A DNA stretch of 64,000 nt from Micromonospora sp. Llam0 (GTDB taxonomy: Bacteria > Actinomycetota > Actinomycetes > Mycobacteriales > Micromonosporaceae), in NCBI RefSeq assembly GCF_003751085.1, contig NZ_RJJY01000001.1, forward strand, positions 1,488,001-1,552,000, in the 5' to 3' direction. The position numbers and the translations under genes are program-made. Positions 35,478 through 43,854 of the stretch are shown here, piece by piece (the stretch's first letter is position 1; each line of letters opens with the position of its first letter). The notes below the pieces were generated by a model. It made no database searches. It saw only the letters and a program-made list of their open reading frames with translations, and had not been told where the DNA came from.

Positions 35478-35832
35478 CAACATTCTCCTTGAGTTTCATC
35501 AGGTGCTCGTCGAACCTCGCATCGGCTAGCGGGATGGCTGTCTCGAACCAGGCTTTCCGCTGGCCAGACTTGTCACCCGCCACGAGGAATATCGCCTCCC
35601 GAAGGGGATCGAAGGCGAAGATCATCCGGATCTCTGTATCACCTGTCGACCCTGGCCGGAGCTCTTTCATGTTGTGGTACAGACTGCCTTTGAGTCGGTC
35701 CACAAGAGGCCTTCCTAGCGCGGGTCCGTGCTCGGCCAGCAGGTCTACGGCCTCGGCAACCCGGTCGGCGGTGGCCGGGTCGGTACGGCAAAGGTCGATG
35801 AACCAGTCCTCGACCTCAGGATGTAAGGACAC
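35443..35832 (-). CDS. HigB/Gp49-like RelE-superfamily toxin
   Basis: A 129-aa protein of the phage Gp49/HigB type: EVEDWFIDLCRTDPATADRV, then PLVDRLKGSLYHNMKELRPG, EIRMIFAFDPLREAIFLVAG and the basic GDKSGQRKAWFETAIPLADA. Such toxins bind the ribosome and cut mRNA. It starts at GTG 35832 with TATAGT 17-22 bases upstream, so the message is probably leaderless or nearly so. The partner antitoxin overlaps its 3' end. Placed inside the CRISPR locus, it may simply stabilise it or react to its failure. Confidence 0.82.
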   Translation of the reverse strand: MSLHPEVEDWFIDLCRTDPATADRVAEAVDLLAEHGPALGRPLVDRLKGSLYHNMKELRPGSTGDTEIRMIFAFDPLREAIFLVAGDKSGQRKAWFETAIPLADARFDEHLMKLKENVDEPDELARRQG

Positions 35833-35863
35833 CTCTACATGGTGTGACTATAAGCCACGCTTA

Positions 35864-36265
35864 TTATTGCACGCACCCCCAGGTATCCGAGCGCAGCGCC
35901 CGGAGCAGGTCGATCTTGCGGAAGCCGGGCCAGTAGACGTCGCAGAAGTGCAGCTCGGAGTGGGCGGCCTGCCACAGCAGGAAGCCGGACACCCGGCGTT
36001 CCCCGCTGGTGCGGATGACGAGGTCCGGGTCCGGTTGCCCACTGGTGTACAGGTGGGCGGCGATCTGGTCGGCGGTCAGTCGCTGCGCGATGTCGTCGAG
36101 CGTCGCCCCGCGCCGTGCCTGGTCGTCCAACAGCGACCGTACGGCGTTGACAATCTCCTCGCGGCCGTCGTAGCCGATGGCCACGGTCAAGTGGCGGCCG
36201 GTCGCCCGCTGCCGGGTCGCCTCCTCGGCGAGCTTCAGCGCGTGCCGGGTCGAGTCGGGCAGCAC
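35864..36265 (-). pseudogene. Truncated cis-prenyltransferase (undecaprenyl diphosphate synthase) gene
   Basis: About 134 codons encode only the C-terminal half of a UppS-type enzyme: LTVAIGYDGREEIVNAVRSL, DPDLVIRTSGERRVSGFLLW and HSELHFCDVYWPGFRKIDLL are all conserved. The N-terminal 110-120 residues, including the catalytic Asp in the MDGN motif, the diphosphate loop and the first prenyl-binding helices, are missing. Homology begins near PDSTRHALKLAEEATRQR, at the cas1 side. The only in-frame start nearby, GTG 36265, has no ribosome-binding site. A remnant of a rearrangement; another uppS must exist elsewhere in the genome (inference). Confidence 0.75.
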
Positions 36266-36333
36266 ATCGCTAATCGGCGGGCGACCGGGTAACGGCGGGT
36301 GGTGACAGCGGTAGGAGACGGGACGGTCCGGCG

Positions 36334-37410
36334 GTGAGCTTCGGTGTCGACCTGGGCGATATCGACCCGTACGGCGGGATTGGATCGTCGGACGGGGACC
36401 GCGCGCCGACCAAGGTGATCTACGTCGGGGTGCCGGGCGCGACGGTACGGGTGGCGGCCGGCCGGCTGGTCGTGGACTCACCCGATGGCGTCACCCTGCT
36501 GAGCGTGCCGGCCGGTCACGTCCGTGGCCTGGCACTGTGCGGGCCGGTGGGGCTGTCGGCTGGTGCCCGCAACTGGGCGCTGCGCGGCGACGTCGACGTG
36601 GTCTTCGCCTCCTGGCGTGGGCAGTATCTGGGGCACCTGGCCGGGGCGGGCACCCGGCGGGTGGAGCGGCTGCGGGCGCTGCTGGGTGCCTCGGACGACC
36701 CGGGGCGGGCGGTGACGTTCGGCCGGGCGGTGGTGACGGCGAAGCTGTCGAAGCAGGCGGTGCTGCTGCACCGCAGCCGCCGGCAGGAACGGCACGACCA
36801 GGTCGATGCCGCGATCCTCGGGATCATCCGGTCGATCGACACCGTGGCGGGCGCGACCAGCCGGGACGAGATCATGGGGGCCGAGGGCGCGGCCGCCCGT
36901 GCCTACTTCGCCGCGCTGGGCGCGTTGCTGCCGGCACCGCTGCGGTTCGCCACCAGGTCGCGTCGACCGCCGCTGGACGTCATCAACTCGGCTTTGTCGT
37001 TCGGCTACACGCTGCTACTCGGCGAGGCGGTGACCGCGTTGACGGCGGCGGGACTCGACCCGGCGATCGGGCTGCTGCACACCCCGGCGGACCGGCGGCC
37101 GAGCCTGGCGTTGGACCTGATCGAGGAGTTCCGGCCGTACGTGGTGGACCAGGTGGTGCTGCATCTGGCCCGCACCGGCCGGCTGGGTCTGGAGCACGGC
37201 AGCGAGGAGACCGACCGGGCCGGAGTGCTGCTCAACCGGGAGGGGCGGGCGGTGCTGATCGACGCGTACGAGCAGCGGATGGCGACAGTGACCCGCAGCG
37301 CGCTGCCTGGCTTCACCGGGTCGATCCGTCGTCACCTGCACCGGCAGGCGCAGCGGCTGGCCGCGTGGGTGGAGCGGGACGTGCCGTGGGACGGGTTGGA
37401 GTGGCGTTGA
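36334..37410 (+). CDS. cas1: Cas1 integrase
   Basis: A 358-aa Cas1. The metal ligands of the integrase centre are visible: Glu in MGAEGAAARAYF (~182), His in AIGLLHTPADR (~248) and the acidic cluster LALDLIEEFRPYV (~262). The N-terminal beta-domain (KVIYVGVPGATVRVAAGRLV) mediates dimer contact. With Cas2 it inserts new spacers at the leader end of the array. It starts at GTG 36334, AGGAG being rather far (about 15 bases). It overlaps cas2 by four bases or more, and the pair directly precedes the leader, which fixes the orientation of the locus. No Cas4 or reverse transcriptase is fused or adjacent. Confidence 0.93.
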   Translation: MSFGVDLGDIDPYGGIGSSDGDRAPTKVIYVGVPGATVRVAAGRLVVDSPDGVTLLSVPAGHVRGLALCGPVGLSAGARNWALRGDVDVVFASWRGQYLGHLAGAGTRRVERLRALLGASDDPGRAVTFGRAVVTAKLSKQAVLLHRSRRQERHDQVDAAILGIIRSIDTVAGATSRDEIMGAEGAAARAYFAALGALLPAPLRFATRSRRPPLDVINSALSFGYTLLLGEAVTALTAAGLDPAIGLLHTPADRRPSLALDLIEEFRPYVVDQVVLHLARTGRLGLEHGSEETDRAGVLLNREGRAVLIDAYEQRMATVTRSALPGFTGSIRRHLHRQAQRLAAWVERDVPWDGLEWR

Positions 37411-37688
37411 CGACGGTGCTGGTGTGCTACGACATCTCGCGGGACAGCCGCCGGCTGCGGGTGGCGGCGGCGCTGCACCAGTGGGGCGAACGGATTCAGC
37501 GCAGCGTCTTCCTCTGCCAGCTCGACCGGGCAAGGTTGCCTCGACTTGCCGCCCGGTTGGAGGCGATGATCGACGTGGAGACGGATACGATTCACATCGT
37601 GCCGATCTGCGCTGGCTGTCAGGATCAGCTGGTGGTGATCGGTCAGCACCGGATCGACCCGGAGCCGCCCTACTGGGTGGTGCTGTGA
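37407..37688 (+). CDS. cas2: Cas2
   Basis: A 93-aa Cas2 of normal length: the ferredoxin-like fold opens TTVLVCYDISRDSRRLRVA with the conserved Asp, continues RIQRSVFLCQLD, and closes with DTIHIVPICAGCQDQLVVIG. It bridges two Cas1 dimers in the spacer-integration complex. TTG 37407 overlaps the cas1 stop (TTGA); GTG 37401 is an alternative in frame. The CRISPR leader begins right after its stop. Confidence 0.9.
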   Translation: MTTVLVCYDISRDSRRLRVAAALHQWGERIQRSVFLCQLDRARLPRLAARLEAMIDVETDTIHIVPICAGCQDQLVVIGQHRIDPEPPYWVVL

Positions 37689-37900
37689 TGAAAGGTACGG
37701 AGGGTGCAAGGTAGGTCGGATGGCGGACGAGTCGGGCCTGGTTAGGCGATCATGAAAATCGGCGGTACGCCGTGCAAGCCCCTGAGCTGCGGAAACGTTC
37801 AGGAACGTGACCGGCGTCACCCGTCGAATGTGGAGCTCTGGAGGTCGCCGTGCAGAGGGCGTGCATCTGTGCTGGTCACGGCCCCGCCAGAGCGGGTAGG
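37689..37900 (+). promoter_or_regulatory. CRISPR leader
   Basis: About 210 bases between cas2 and the first repeat, without a gene. Degenerate repeats are at the far (right) end of the array, so this side is the leader, holding the array promoter and the integration anchor. No clear -10/-35 pair was identified. Confidence 0.6.
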
Positions 37901-38236
37901 GTCAGAAACCACGTCACGCCCAAGGGCGTATAGAAACCCGTCCTAGCTCGATTCGTGCGATCCGGTTGGGGGCACTCGCCAGGTCAGAAACCACGTCACG
38001 CCCAAGGGCGTATAGAAACCTCAACGCCATGCCGTCGACGTAGGCCGTAACGCTGGCCGGTCAGAAACCACGTCACGCCCAAGGGCGTATAGAAACGAGG
38101 GTGAAGACACTAAGCTCTCGGCTACCGAACGAGTCAGAAACCACGTCACGCCCAAGGGCGTATAGAAACTCGGAAAGGTGTCCGGTCAGGGGGGACTCGG
38201 CTTGCTCGAAGTCAGAAACCACGTCACGCCCAAGGG
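37901..38236 (+). CRISPR. CRISPR array, leader-proximal part (4 full repeats and a split fifth)
   Basis: Identical 37-bp repeats start at 37901, 37983, 38060 and 38133; a fifth starts at 38211 and is cut after 26 bases by an insertion sequence. The repeat begins GTCAGAAACCACGTC, contains the hairpin ACGCCCAAGGGCGT, and ends ATAGAAAC. Spacers are 45, 40, 36 and 41 bases. The terminal GAAAC and the short hairpin suit Cas6 cleavage giving an eight-base 5' handle. No spacer matches another part of this window by eye. Confidence 0.95.
38227..38236 (+). repeat. 10-bp target-site duplication, left copy (right copy 41591-41600)
   Basis: CGCCCAAGGG from the CRISPR repeat hairpin is present on both sides of the IS4-family element. 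The left 26 and right 21 repeat bases sum to 47, exactly 37 plus the 10-base duplication. Confidence 0.9.
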
Positions 38237-38250
38237 CAATGCCACGTAGC

Positions 38251-38459
38251 CTAGGTTGATCTTGATGGTGGCTGGACCCGATGGATGTGGATGGTCGGTG
38301 GACGCTGGTGGCGGATGCTGGCCGGTTCGTGGGGTTTCTTGACCCGGTACTGGTTGTGGCGGGCGCGTTTGACCGCGCGGGGGCAGGTGCGTTCGCGTCG
38401 GGTGGGGATCAGGAGAGCGGCGATCCGGGCGAGGTGGGTCGGTAGCTGGTCAGCCCAGT
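38251..38459 (-). pseudogene. C-terminal fragment of the IS4-family transposase
   Basis: About 69 codons (DWADQLPTHLARIAALLIPT ... AVKRARHNQYRVKK ... ending at TAG 38251) are the missing end of the transposase whose main part lies at 40125-41474. The typical IS4 ending, a basic RAVKRARHN run, is recognisable. The nested IS1380-family element separates the two pieces. Confidence 0.75.
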
Positions 38460-40159
38460 CCTGAGCCTCGATCCACCGATGAAGGTTTGACCGGCAGGAC
38501 CCCGGCTACAGAAAGTGCCCTCTGAACTGGAAGGATAGGAGTTCTGACGCTTCTATCACTCGGTTCGAGAGGGCACCTCGCAGGTGAGAATACGCCAGGA
38601 CGCGCCGGTGGTGCGCGCGACGTTCGACGATCCGAATCTGGTGTCGTGTGCCGGTCTCGTTCCGGTGATGCGCCTTGCCGAGCAGGCCGGTCTGCACGAC
38701 GCGGTCGCAGACCGGGTCAGGCTACCGACGGACAAGGGCGCGAACCCGGCCGGCAAGGTCGCCACGATCGTGGCCGGGATGCTCGCGGGCGCGGACAGCA
38801 TCGACGACCTCGACATCGCCCGGCACGGCGGCATGCGGTCGCTGTTCGGCGGCGTGTACGCGCCGTCGACACTCGGGTCGTTCCTGCGTACGTTCACCCA
38901 CGGGCACGTACGGCAGTTACAGGCCGCCGCCCGCGACACCCTGATCGGTCTGACCGGCCGGGCACCGATCCTGACCGGCGCCGACACCCTGTGCTTCGTG
39001 GACATCGACTCCATGCTGCGGCGGGTGTACGGCAAGCAGAAGCAGGGCATCGGGTTCGGCCACGCCAAGGTCGGCGGCTACAACGTCTACCTGCGCGGCT
39101 ACAACCCCCTGGTCGCGACGCTGTCCACCCCGCTGTCCGCGCCGGTGATCGCCGCCACGAGGCTGCGGTCGGGTAACGCCGGCTCGGCCCGGGGCGCCGC
39201 CACCATGATCGCCGAGGCCATCACGACCGCCCGGGCATGCGGCGCTTCGGGGGAGATCATGGTGCGAGCGGACTCGGCGTTCTACGCCAAGACGGTGATC
39301 AGCGGCTGCCGGCGTCGTGGCGTGCGGTTCTCGGTCACCTGCCGCATCGACCCGAAGATCCGCGCCGCGTGCGACGGCATCGCCGCCGACCAGTGGGTCG
39401 ACATCACCTATCCGCAGGCCGTCTGGGACGAAGACGCCGGCCGGTGGATCTCCGACGCGCAGATCGCCGAAACCACGTACACCGCGTTCGCCGGCACCCG
39501 ACACGAGGCGACCGCCCGGCTGATCGTGCGCCGCGTCCGCCGCGACGACCCGCAACAGATCCCCGGCCAGGACGAACTCCTGCCGACCTACCGGTACCAC
39601 GCCGTGTTCACCGACAGCCCGTACACCCTCGTCCAGGCCGAAGCCCAGCACCGGCAACACGCGATCATCGAGCAGGTCAACGCCGACCTGATCGCCGGGC
39701 CCCTCGCCCACCTGCCCTCCGGACACTTCAGCGCCAACGACGCCTGGCTGACCTGCGCCGCGATCACGCACAACCTCACCCGCGCCGCCGGACACCTCGC
39801 CGCGGGCACCTGGTCGACCGCCAGACCCGCCACCATCCGGACCCGGATCATCACCGTCGCGGCCCGCCTCGCCCACCGGGCCCGCACCATCCACCTACAC
39901 CTGCCCGAGTACTGGCCCTGGCAGGCGGCGTTCGACAACCTGTTCACCGCCGTCCAGCCGGCACCCGGCTGACCACACCCCACCAGCCGAAACCAGGCGG
40001 CCCGACCACAGGCCACAATCCCCGTTCCACCTCGAACCCTCACCCTCGGAGCAAGCCGATCACGTGATCGGCGACTCCCTCACGCCCGCCCCACCACCCC
40101 AATACAGAAATGTTCAACCAACATTTAGCGGCAACCGCGTCGGTGGATCGAGGCTGAGG
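38460..40159 (+). mobile_element. IS1380-family insertion sequence nested in the IS4 element
   Basis: About 1.7 kb, the usual size of IS1380 elements, flanked by inverted repeats at 38460-38479 and 40140-40159 (CCTSAGCCTCGATCCACCGA, one mismatch). It carries one intact transposase gene. The exact target duplication could not be resolved from the junctions. Confidence 0.75.
38584..39972 (+). CDS. IS1380-family transposase
   Basis: A 462-aa DDE transposase starting at GTG 38584. Catalytic acidic residues are visible in LCFVDIDSMLRRVYG (~140), EIMVRADSAFYAKTV (~225) and IIEQVNADLIAGPLAHLPSG (~365). The long insert between the second and third acids and the GKQKQGIGFGHAKVGGYNVY segment are typical of IS1380. 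The frame is intact, so this element may be active. Confidence 0.9.
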   Translation: MRIRQDAPVVRATFDDPNLVSCAGLVPVMRLAEQAGLHDAVADRVRLPTDKGANPAGKVATIVAGMLAGADSIDDLDIARHGGMRSLFGGVYAPSTLGSFLRTFTHGHVRQLQAAARDTLIGLTGRAPILTGADTLCFVDIDSMLRRVYGKQKQGIGFGHAKVGGYNVYLRGYNPLVATLSTPLSAPVIAATRLRSGNAGSARGAATMIAEAITTARACGASGEIMVRADSAFYAKTVISGCRRRGVRFSVTCRIDPKIRAACDGIAADQWVDITYPQAVWDEDAGRWISDAQIAETTYTAFAGTRHEATARLIVRRVRRDDPQQIPGQDELLPTYRYHAVFTDSPYTLVQAEAQHRQHAIIEQVNADLIAGPLAHLPSGHFSANDAWLTCAAITHNLTRAAGHLAAGTWSTARPATIRTRIITVAARLAHRARTIHLHLPEYWPWQAAFDNLFTAVQPAPG

Positions 40160-41474
40160 GGGGAATGTCCGCCGTGCCGGTGGCGGTGCGGCGGATCAGG
40201 CGCAGGGCTCTGGTGAAGGAGATCCTGTCCGGATCGAGGTCGGCGGCGGCGGACGCTTTCGCTGTCAGCGCGCTGATCGCGTGGTGGACGATCAGGTAGG
40301 CCCAGATCTCCTGATGGGCCAGGTCCGGCAGACGGGACCGCAGCACCCGTCCGGGACCACGGAGGTGGGTTTTGAGCTGGTCGTTGGCGGTTTCCTCCTC
40401 CCACCGCTCGTGGTAGCCGCCAGCTAGTTCGTCGGCGTGGGCGTCGGCGGGGTCGACGATGGTGGTGATCAGGGCGATCAACTCGCCGGTGCCGTCGCCG
40501 ACGCGGTCGGGAATGTCGTACTCGACCACCCGGGCGAGGTGGACGACCGGCAGGCCCCGGTCGTCGAACGCGTCGGGAACGCTGTTGATGTCGGTCAGGT
40601 CAGCTCCGGCGCGGGCGGCCGCGAGCAGTCGTTCCCGTCGACCGCCACGGACGGTCGGTTTGATCAGGACGGTGAGATAGGTGCCGTCGGACAGGATCTT
40701 GACCACGGGCAGGTCGAGCTGGGTCGGGGCCCGCCACAGCAGCGCGGCGCCGGTCGCGGCGGCGGTGTCCCACGCCTGCCAGGAGTAGAACCCCCGGTCG
40801 GCGGTGAGTAGTTCGTCGGACCGTAGCCGTGGGTACAGCCGCTGCGCGAGGGTCTTCTCCCCTTCCGGGTAGGCGCCGATCTCGGCGGCGACGAAGGCGT
40901 GGGTGCCGCACTCCGCGAGGGCCACGACCCGGGCCTTCGGAAACGCGGAACGGTTCCCCCCTGACCCGGCGTAGCCGAACTCGGCCGCGTTGGCCGTGCT
41001 GTCGGGCACATCGACGGTGAACCCGTCGATCGCCAGCAGCCGCCACCGGCGTAGGAACGACCCCCGCGCGGTGCCCAACGCGCCCGCCGGCGCTGTCGGG
41101 CCCGCCTCGCCCGCGACCGGCCCGCACGTGCGCTCGAACAGCTCGGCGAACACCCGGCGGCCCAACCGTTTCCGCGCCTGGCTGATGGCACTCGAGGTCG
41201 GCACGCTCCACGCCGCGTCCCAGCACCCGAACCGGTCCAACGACCCGGTGACCCTGGTCGCGACCTCGGTGTAGTCATCGTCGGGGAACAACGCCAACCC
41301 CAACGTCAGGTAGGTGCTCACGTGCGCCGGCAGTTTCCCGTCCGACCGCTGCTCCCGCACCCCGCACACCTCGATCGCGGCGTCGACCTCCTCCCGCGAC
41401 ACCTGCGAGATCAGCACCCCGAGCGTCACCTGATCCGGCCGTACCACTGGACGGTCCACCACATCCACCGACAT
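40125..41474 (-). pseudogene. IS4-family transposase, main part, 3' end displaced
   Basis: A 449-codon frame from ATG 41474 encodes most of an IS4 transposase: DDE residues in LLAIDGFTVDVPDS (~150) and ELLTADRGFYSW (~250), and the YREK signature in YHERWEEETANDQLKTHL (~375). Homology stops after TATGTADIPPS; the last few codons are read from the inserted IS1380 element. The genuine C-terminus lies beyond that element at 38251-38459. Confidence 0.85.
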
Positions 41475-41590
41475 GACCCGTGATCAAAACAGTCAGCCGA
41501 GCCGTGGTCGTCCCGCCACGCCGCACCGCCCAGGAGTCCACATCAAACCCGCAGGTCAAACCCAAGATCAACTTAGGCTACGTGGCATTG

Positions 41591-42463
41591 CGCCCAAGGG
41601 CGTATAGAAACTACATCCGGGACAGTGCCGGATCGACGGTCAGCTCAATCTGTCAGAAACCACGTCACGCCCAAGGGCGTATAGAAACGTGTTGACCGGC
41701 CGCCACGGCTCATCCGGCACCGCCATGTCAGAAACCACGTCACGCCCAAGGGCGTATAGAAACCGGTTACCTCCACATTCTTACCTGCGTGGCGGGCGAG
41801 GGTGTGTCAGAAACCACGTCACGCCCAAGGGCGTATAGAAACAACTCGGCCAGGACCGGAACCGGGTGCGCACCAACTGCGTCAGAAACCACGTCACGCC
41901 CAAGGGCGTATAGAAACTCGGGGTTCAGTCGGAGGGAAACGGCGTCGCTCATTTCGGGTCAGAAACCACGTCACGCCCAAGGGCGTATAGAAACCGGCGT
42001 CGATGGCCTTTTCGGCCCAGTCGTCGCCGGCGCGGGTCAGAAACCACGTCACGCCCAAGGGTGTATAGAAACTCGGTTGCACTTGGAGCTGATCGACCAC
42101 CGGCGCGGCACACGCGTCAGAAACCACGTCACGCCCAAGGGCGTATAGAAACCGCTCGATGGCGGCGGCGGTGGTGTTGGCGGCTTCGACGAGTCAGAAA
42201 CCACGTCACGCCCAAGGGCGTATAGAAGCACGAGGTCGGTCGGCGGCACACGGCACAGCGCTTGGCGCAGCTTGTCAGAAACCACGTCACGCCCAAGGGC
42301 GTATAGAAACGGCGACGGTTGGTCCGCCGTCTGGTCCACGGGGGCGGTGACGTCAGGAACCACGTACGCCCAAGGGCGTATAGAAACCTGTTGCGGTGGA
42401 CGGTGACCCAGGTGTCGTGGTCGGCGCTCGGAAACCAAGTCACGGCCAAGGGTGTGTAGAGAC
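41591..42463 (+). CRISPR. CRISPR array, leader-distal part (repeat remainder and 11 repeats)
   Basis: It begins with the last 21 bases of the split repeat (41591-41611). Repeats follow at 41652, 41727, 41806, 41881, 41958, 42036, 42116, 42193, 42274, 42352 and 42427, with spacers of 38-44 bases. The copies at 42036 and 42193 each have one change. The copy at 42352 is one base short with a further change, and the last (42427-42463, beginning CTCGGAAACC and ending AGAGAC) is strongly decayed, marking this as the trailer end. Together with the left part the array has 16 repeats and 15 spacers. Confidence 0.95.
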
Positions 42464-42588
42464 TCGTCAACGATGATCGTGGATGCTGTGGCTGAGTCTC
42501 GCTGACCGGGTCAGAAGCCGTCTGGCGGCTCGGTGTTGCCCGATGCACGAGGAGCGCCCGCGCTCGCGGCACGGTAAGGTCCGGCGGC

Positions 42589-43209
42589 ATGTACCCGGAC
42601 AATCGGCGCGTTGCGCTCGTCGCTGTGGTCGGCGGCTTCCTGCTGGGGTTCGTCGACTTCGTATGGATCAAGTTCATGCCCTGGTGGCCCCTTGCCGACC
42701 TGGGCAACTCGTCTGCGGTGTGGGCGGTCGCTGCGTTCTTCTTCGGCTACTGGATCCGTACCGGGTGGCTGCGGGCTGCTGCCGGTGCCGCCGCCGGACT
42801 GGTGATCGCCGTCCCCGCCTACTACGTGGCGGCGGCGCTGATCCAGGGCGACGACTGGTCGCTGCTGTGGGCGCCGACGTCGCTGCTCTGGATGGCCTTC
42901 GGGGTCCTCGCCGGAGTGGTCTTCGGCGTAGGCGGTGTCTGGGCACGCGGCTCGGGCTGGCGGCAAACCATCGGTACGGCCCTGCCGGGAGCGGTGTTCT
43001 TCACCGAGGCGGCGTTGGAGGCGGCCCGGCTCGGCGATCCCAGCTACGGCAGCGAGCAGATCCCGCATGTCGTGGTCCGGGCGGTGCTCGGCGTACTGGT
43101 GATCGTTCTTGCCGGTCGGACCACCCGCAACCGGATCCTCAGCCTCGCCACGGCGCTGCCGTTGGCGCTGCTCGGCCTCGGCGCGTTCCTGGTAGCCGGC
43201 TTCCGCTGA
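42589..43209 (+). CDS. Multi-pass membrane protein of unknown function (DUF6518-like)
   Basis: A 206-aa protein with about six transmembrane helices (VALVAVVGGFLLGFVDFVW, VWAVAAFFFGYWIRTGW, AGAAAGLVIAVPAYYVAAAL, MAFGVLAGVVFGVGGVWA, VLGVLVIVLAGRT, ALPLALLGLGAFLVAGF). Size and layout resemble the DUF6518 family of actinobacterial membrane proteins; function unknown. It lies just after the trailer end of the array but is a stand-alone gene, and no link to CRISPR is evident. Confidence 0.7.
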   Translation: MYPDNRRVALVAVVGGFLLGFVDFVWIKFMPWWPLADLGNSSAVWAVAAFFFGYWIRTGWLRAAAGAAAGLVIAVPAYYVAAALIQGDDWSLLWAPTSLLWMAFGVLAGVVFGVGGVWARGSGWRQTIGTALPGAVFFTEAALEAARLGDPSYGSEQIPHVVVRAVLGVLVIVLAGRTTRNRILSLATALPLALLGLGAFLVAGFR

Positions 43210-43223
43210 CCGGGCCGGAGGGC

Positions 43224-43781
43224 TTACTCGTCGAGCAGTGCGGCCGTGTCGAGCGTGAACCGGAACGGTTGATCGGTGGTCAAGACGTCGCCCTTGGTCG
43301 CGGTCACGTGCTCGACGTAGTGCTCGTTGTCGAGCCGGAAGAGCCGGAGTGTCACCGCTGACGGACCCGGCACTGCGGGCTCAAGCAGCAGATACCACGA
43401 GATTCGGGCGGCGGCGTACAACTGCATCTTGAGCAGTCGATCGGTGGCGGCGTTGCTCGGAGACGTGATCTCGCAGATGAGCAGGACCTCAGCCGCGTCG
43501 GTAACGGATCCCTCGCTGCCAGTGTCTGCGACGACGAGGTCCGGGATCACGATCCGATCGGTACGCAATCTGACGTTGATCGCCTCGTACGCCTTGAGGC
43601 CGGCAGACCGGGCCGCCGGATACAGCGCGGACATCAGCAGGAAGGAGAGCTGCCGATGACGCTTGTTCGGTGCGGGGCTGATCCACAGACGACCGTCGAC
43701 CAGCTCGGTCCGGTCAGGTGTCTGGCCCAGTGCGAGGTACTTCGCTTCGTCCCAGGTTCGGTTGGGATCAAGGACGTTCAC
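43224..43781 (-). CDS. Uma2 family (PD-(D/E)XK fold) protein
   Basis: A 185-aa protein of the Uma2/DUF820 family with a restriction-endonuclease-like fold. The core acidic residues are in DRIVIPDLVVADT (~100) and LLICEITSPSNAATDR (~118-130), followed by the helix KMQLYAAARISWYLLLEP. These proteins are abundant in actinomycetes and cyanobacteria; nuclease activity is assumed but rarely shown. It starts at GTG 43781. Convergent with the DUF6518-like gene 14 bases away. Confidence 0.85.
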   Translation of the reverse strand: MNVLDPNRTWDEAKYLALGQTPDRTELVDGRLWISPAPNKRHRQLSFLLMSALYPAARSAGLKAYEAINVRLRTDRIVIPDLVVADTGSEGSVTDAAEVLLICEITSPSNAATDRLLKMQLYAAARISWYLLLEPAVPGPSAVTLRLFRLDNEHYVEHVTATKGDVLTTDQPFRFTLDTAALLDE

Positions 43782-43807
43782 GCGTCACCAGTGTCAGGAG
43801 GACGAGC

Positions 43808-43837
43808 GTCCCCCACCCCAGGGATGGGGTGGGGGAC
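43808..43837 (-). terminator. Terminator hairpin after the XRE-DUF397 operon
   Basis: A perfect 13-bp stem (GTCCCCCACCCCA and its complement) with the loop GGGA, 18 bases beyond the DUF397 stop codon. Confidence 0.8.
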
Positions 43838-43854
43838 AGGGCGATCGGCGGTGG

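Larger units (their letters stand above)
38237..41590 (-). mobile_element. IS4-family insertion sequence within a CRISPR repeat (interrupted)
   Basis: The element is bounded by 28-bp terminal inverted repeats (38237-38264 and 41563-41590; CAATGCCACGTAGCCTA..., one mismatch) and a 10-bp target duplication. Its own length without the nested IS1380-family element is about 1.65 kb, normal for IS4. Its transposase, on the minus strand, is split by the nested element, so it can no longer move on its own. Confidence 0.9.

Noticed and set aside
38237..41590. Composite transposon or a CRISPR-associated transposon carrying cargo
   Set aside because: The outer inverted repeats belong to one IS4-family element, and the inner genes are only an IS1380-type transposase; no cargo or guide-linked transposition genes are present.
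41767..42707. Minus-strand frames repeating YTPLGVTWFLT across the array
   Set aside because: They are the CRISPR repeats read in reverse; the periodicity follows repeat and spacer length, with no ribosome-binding site.
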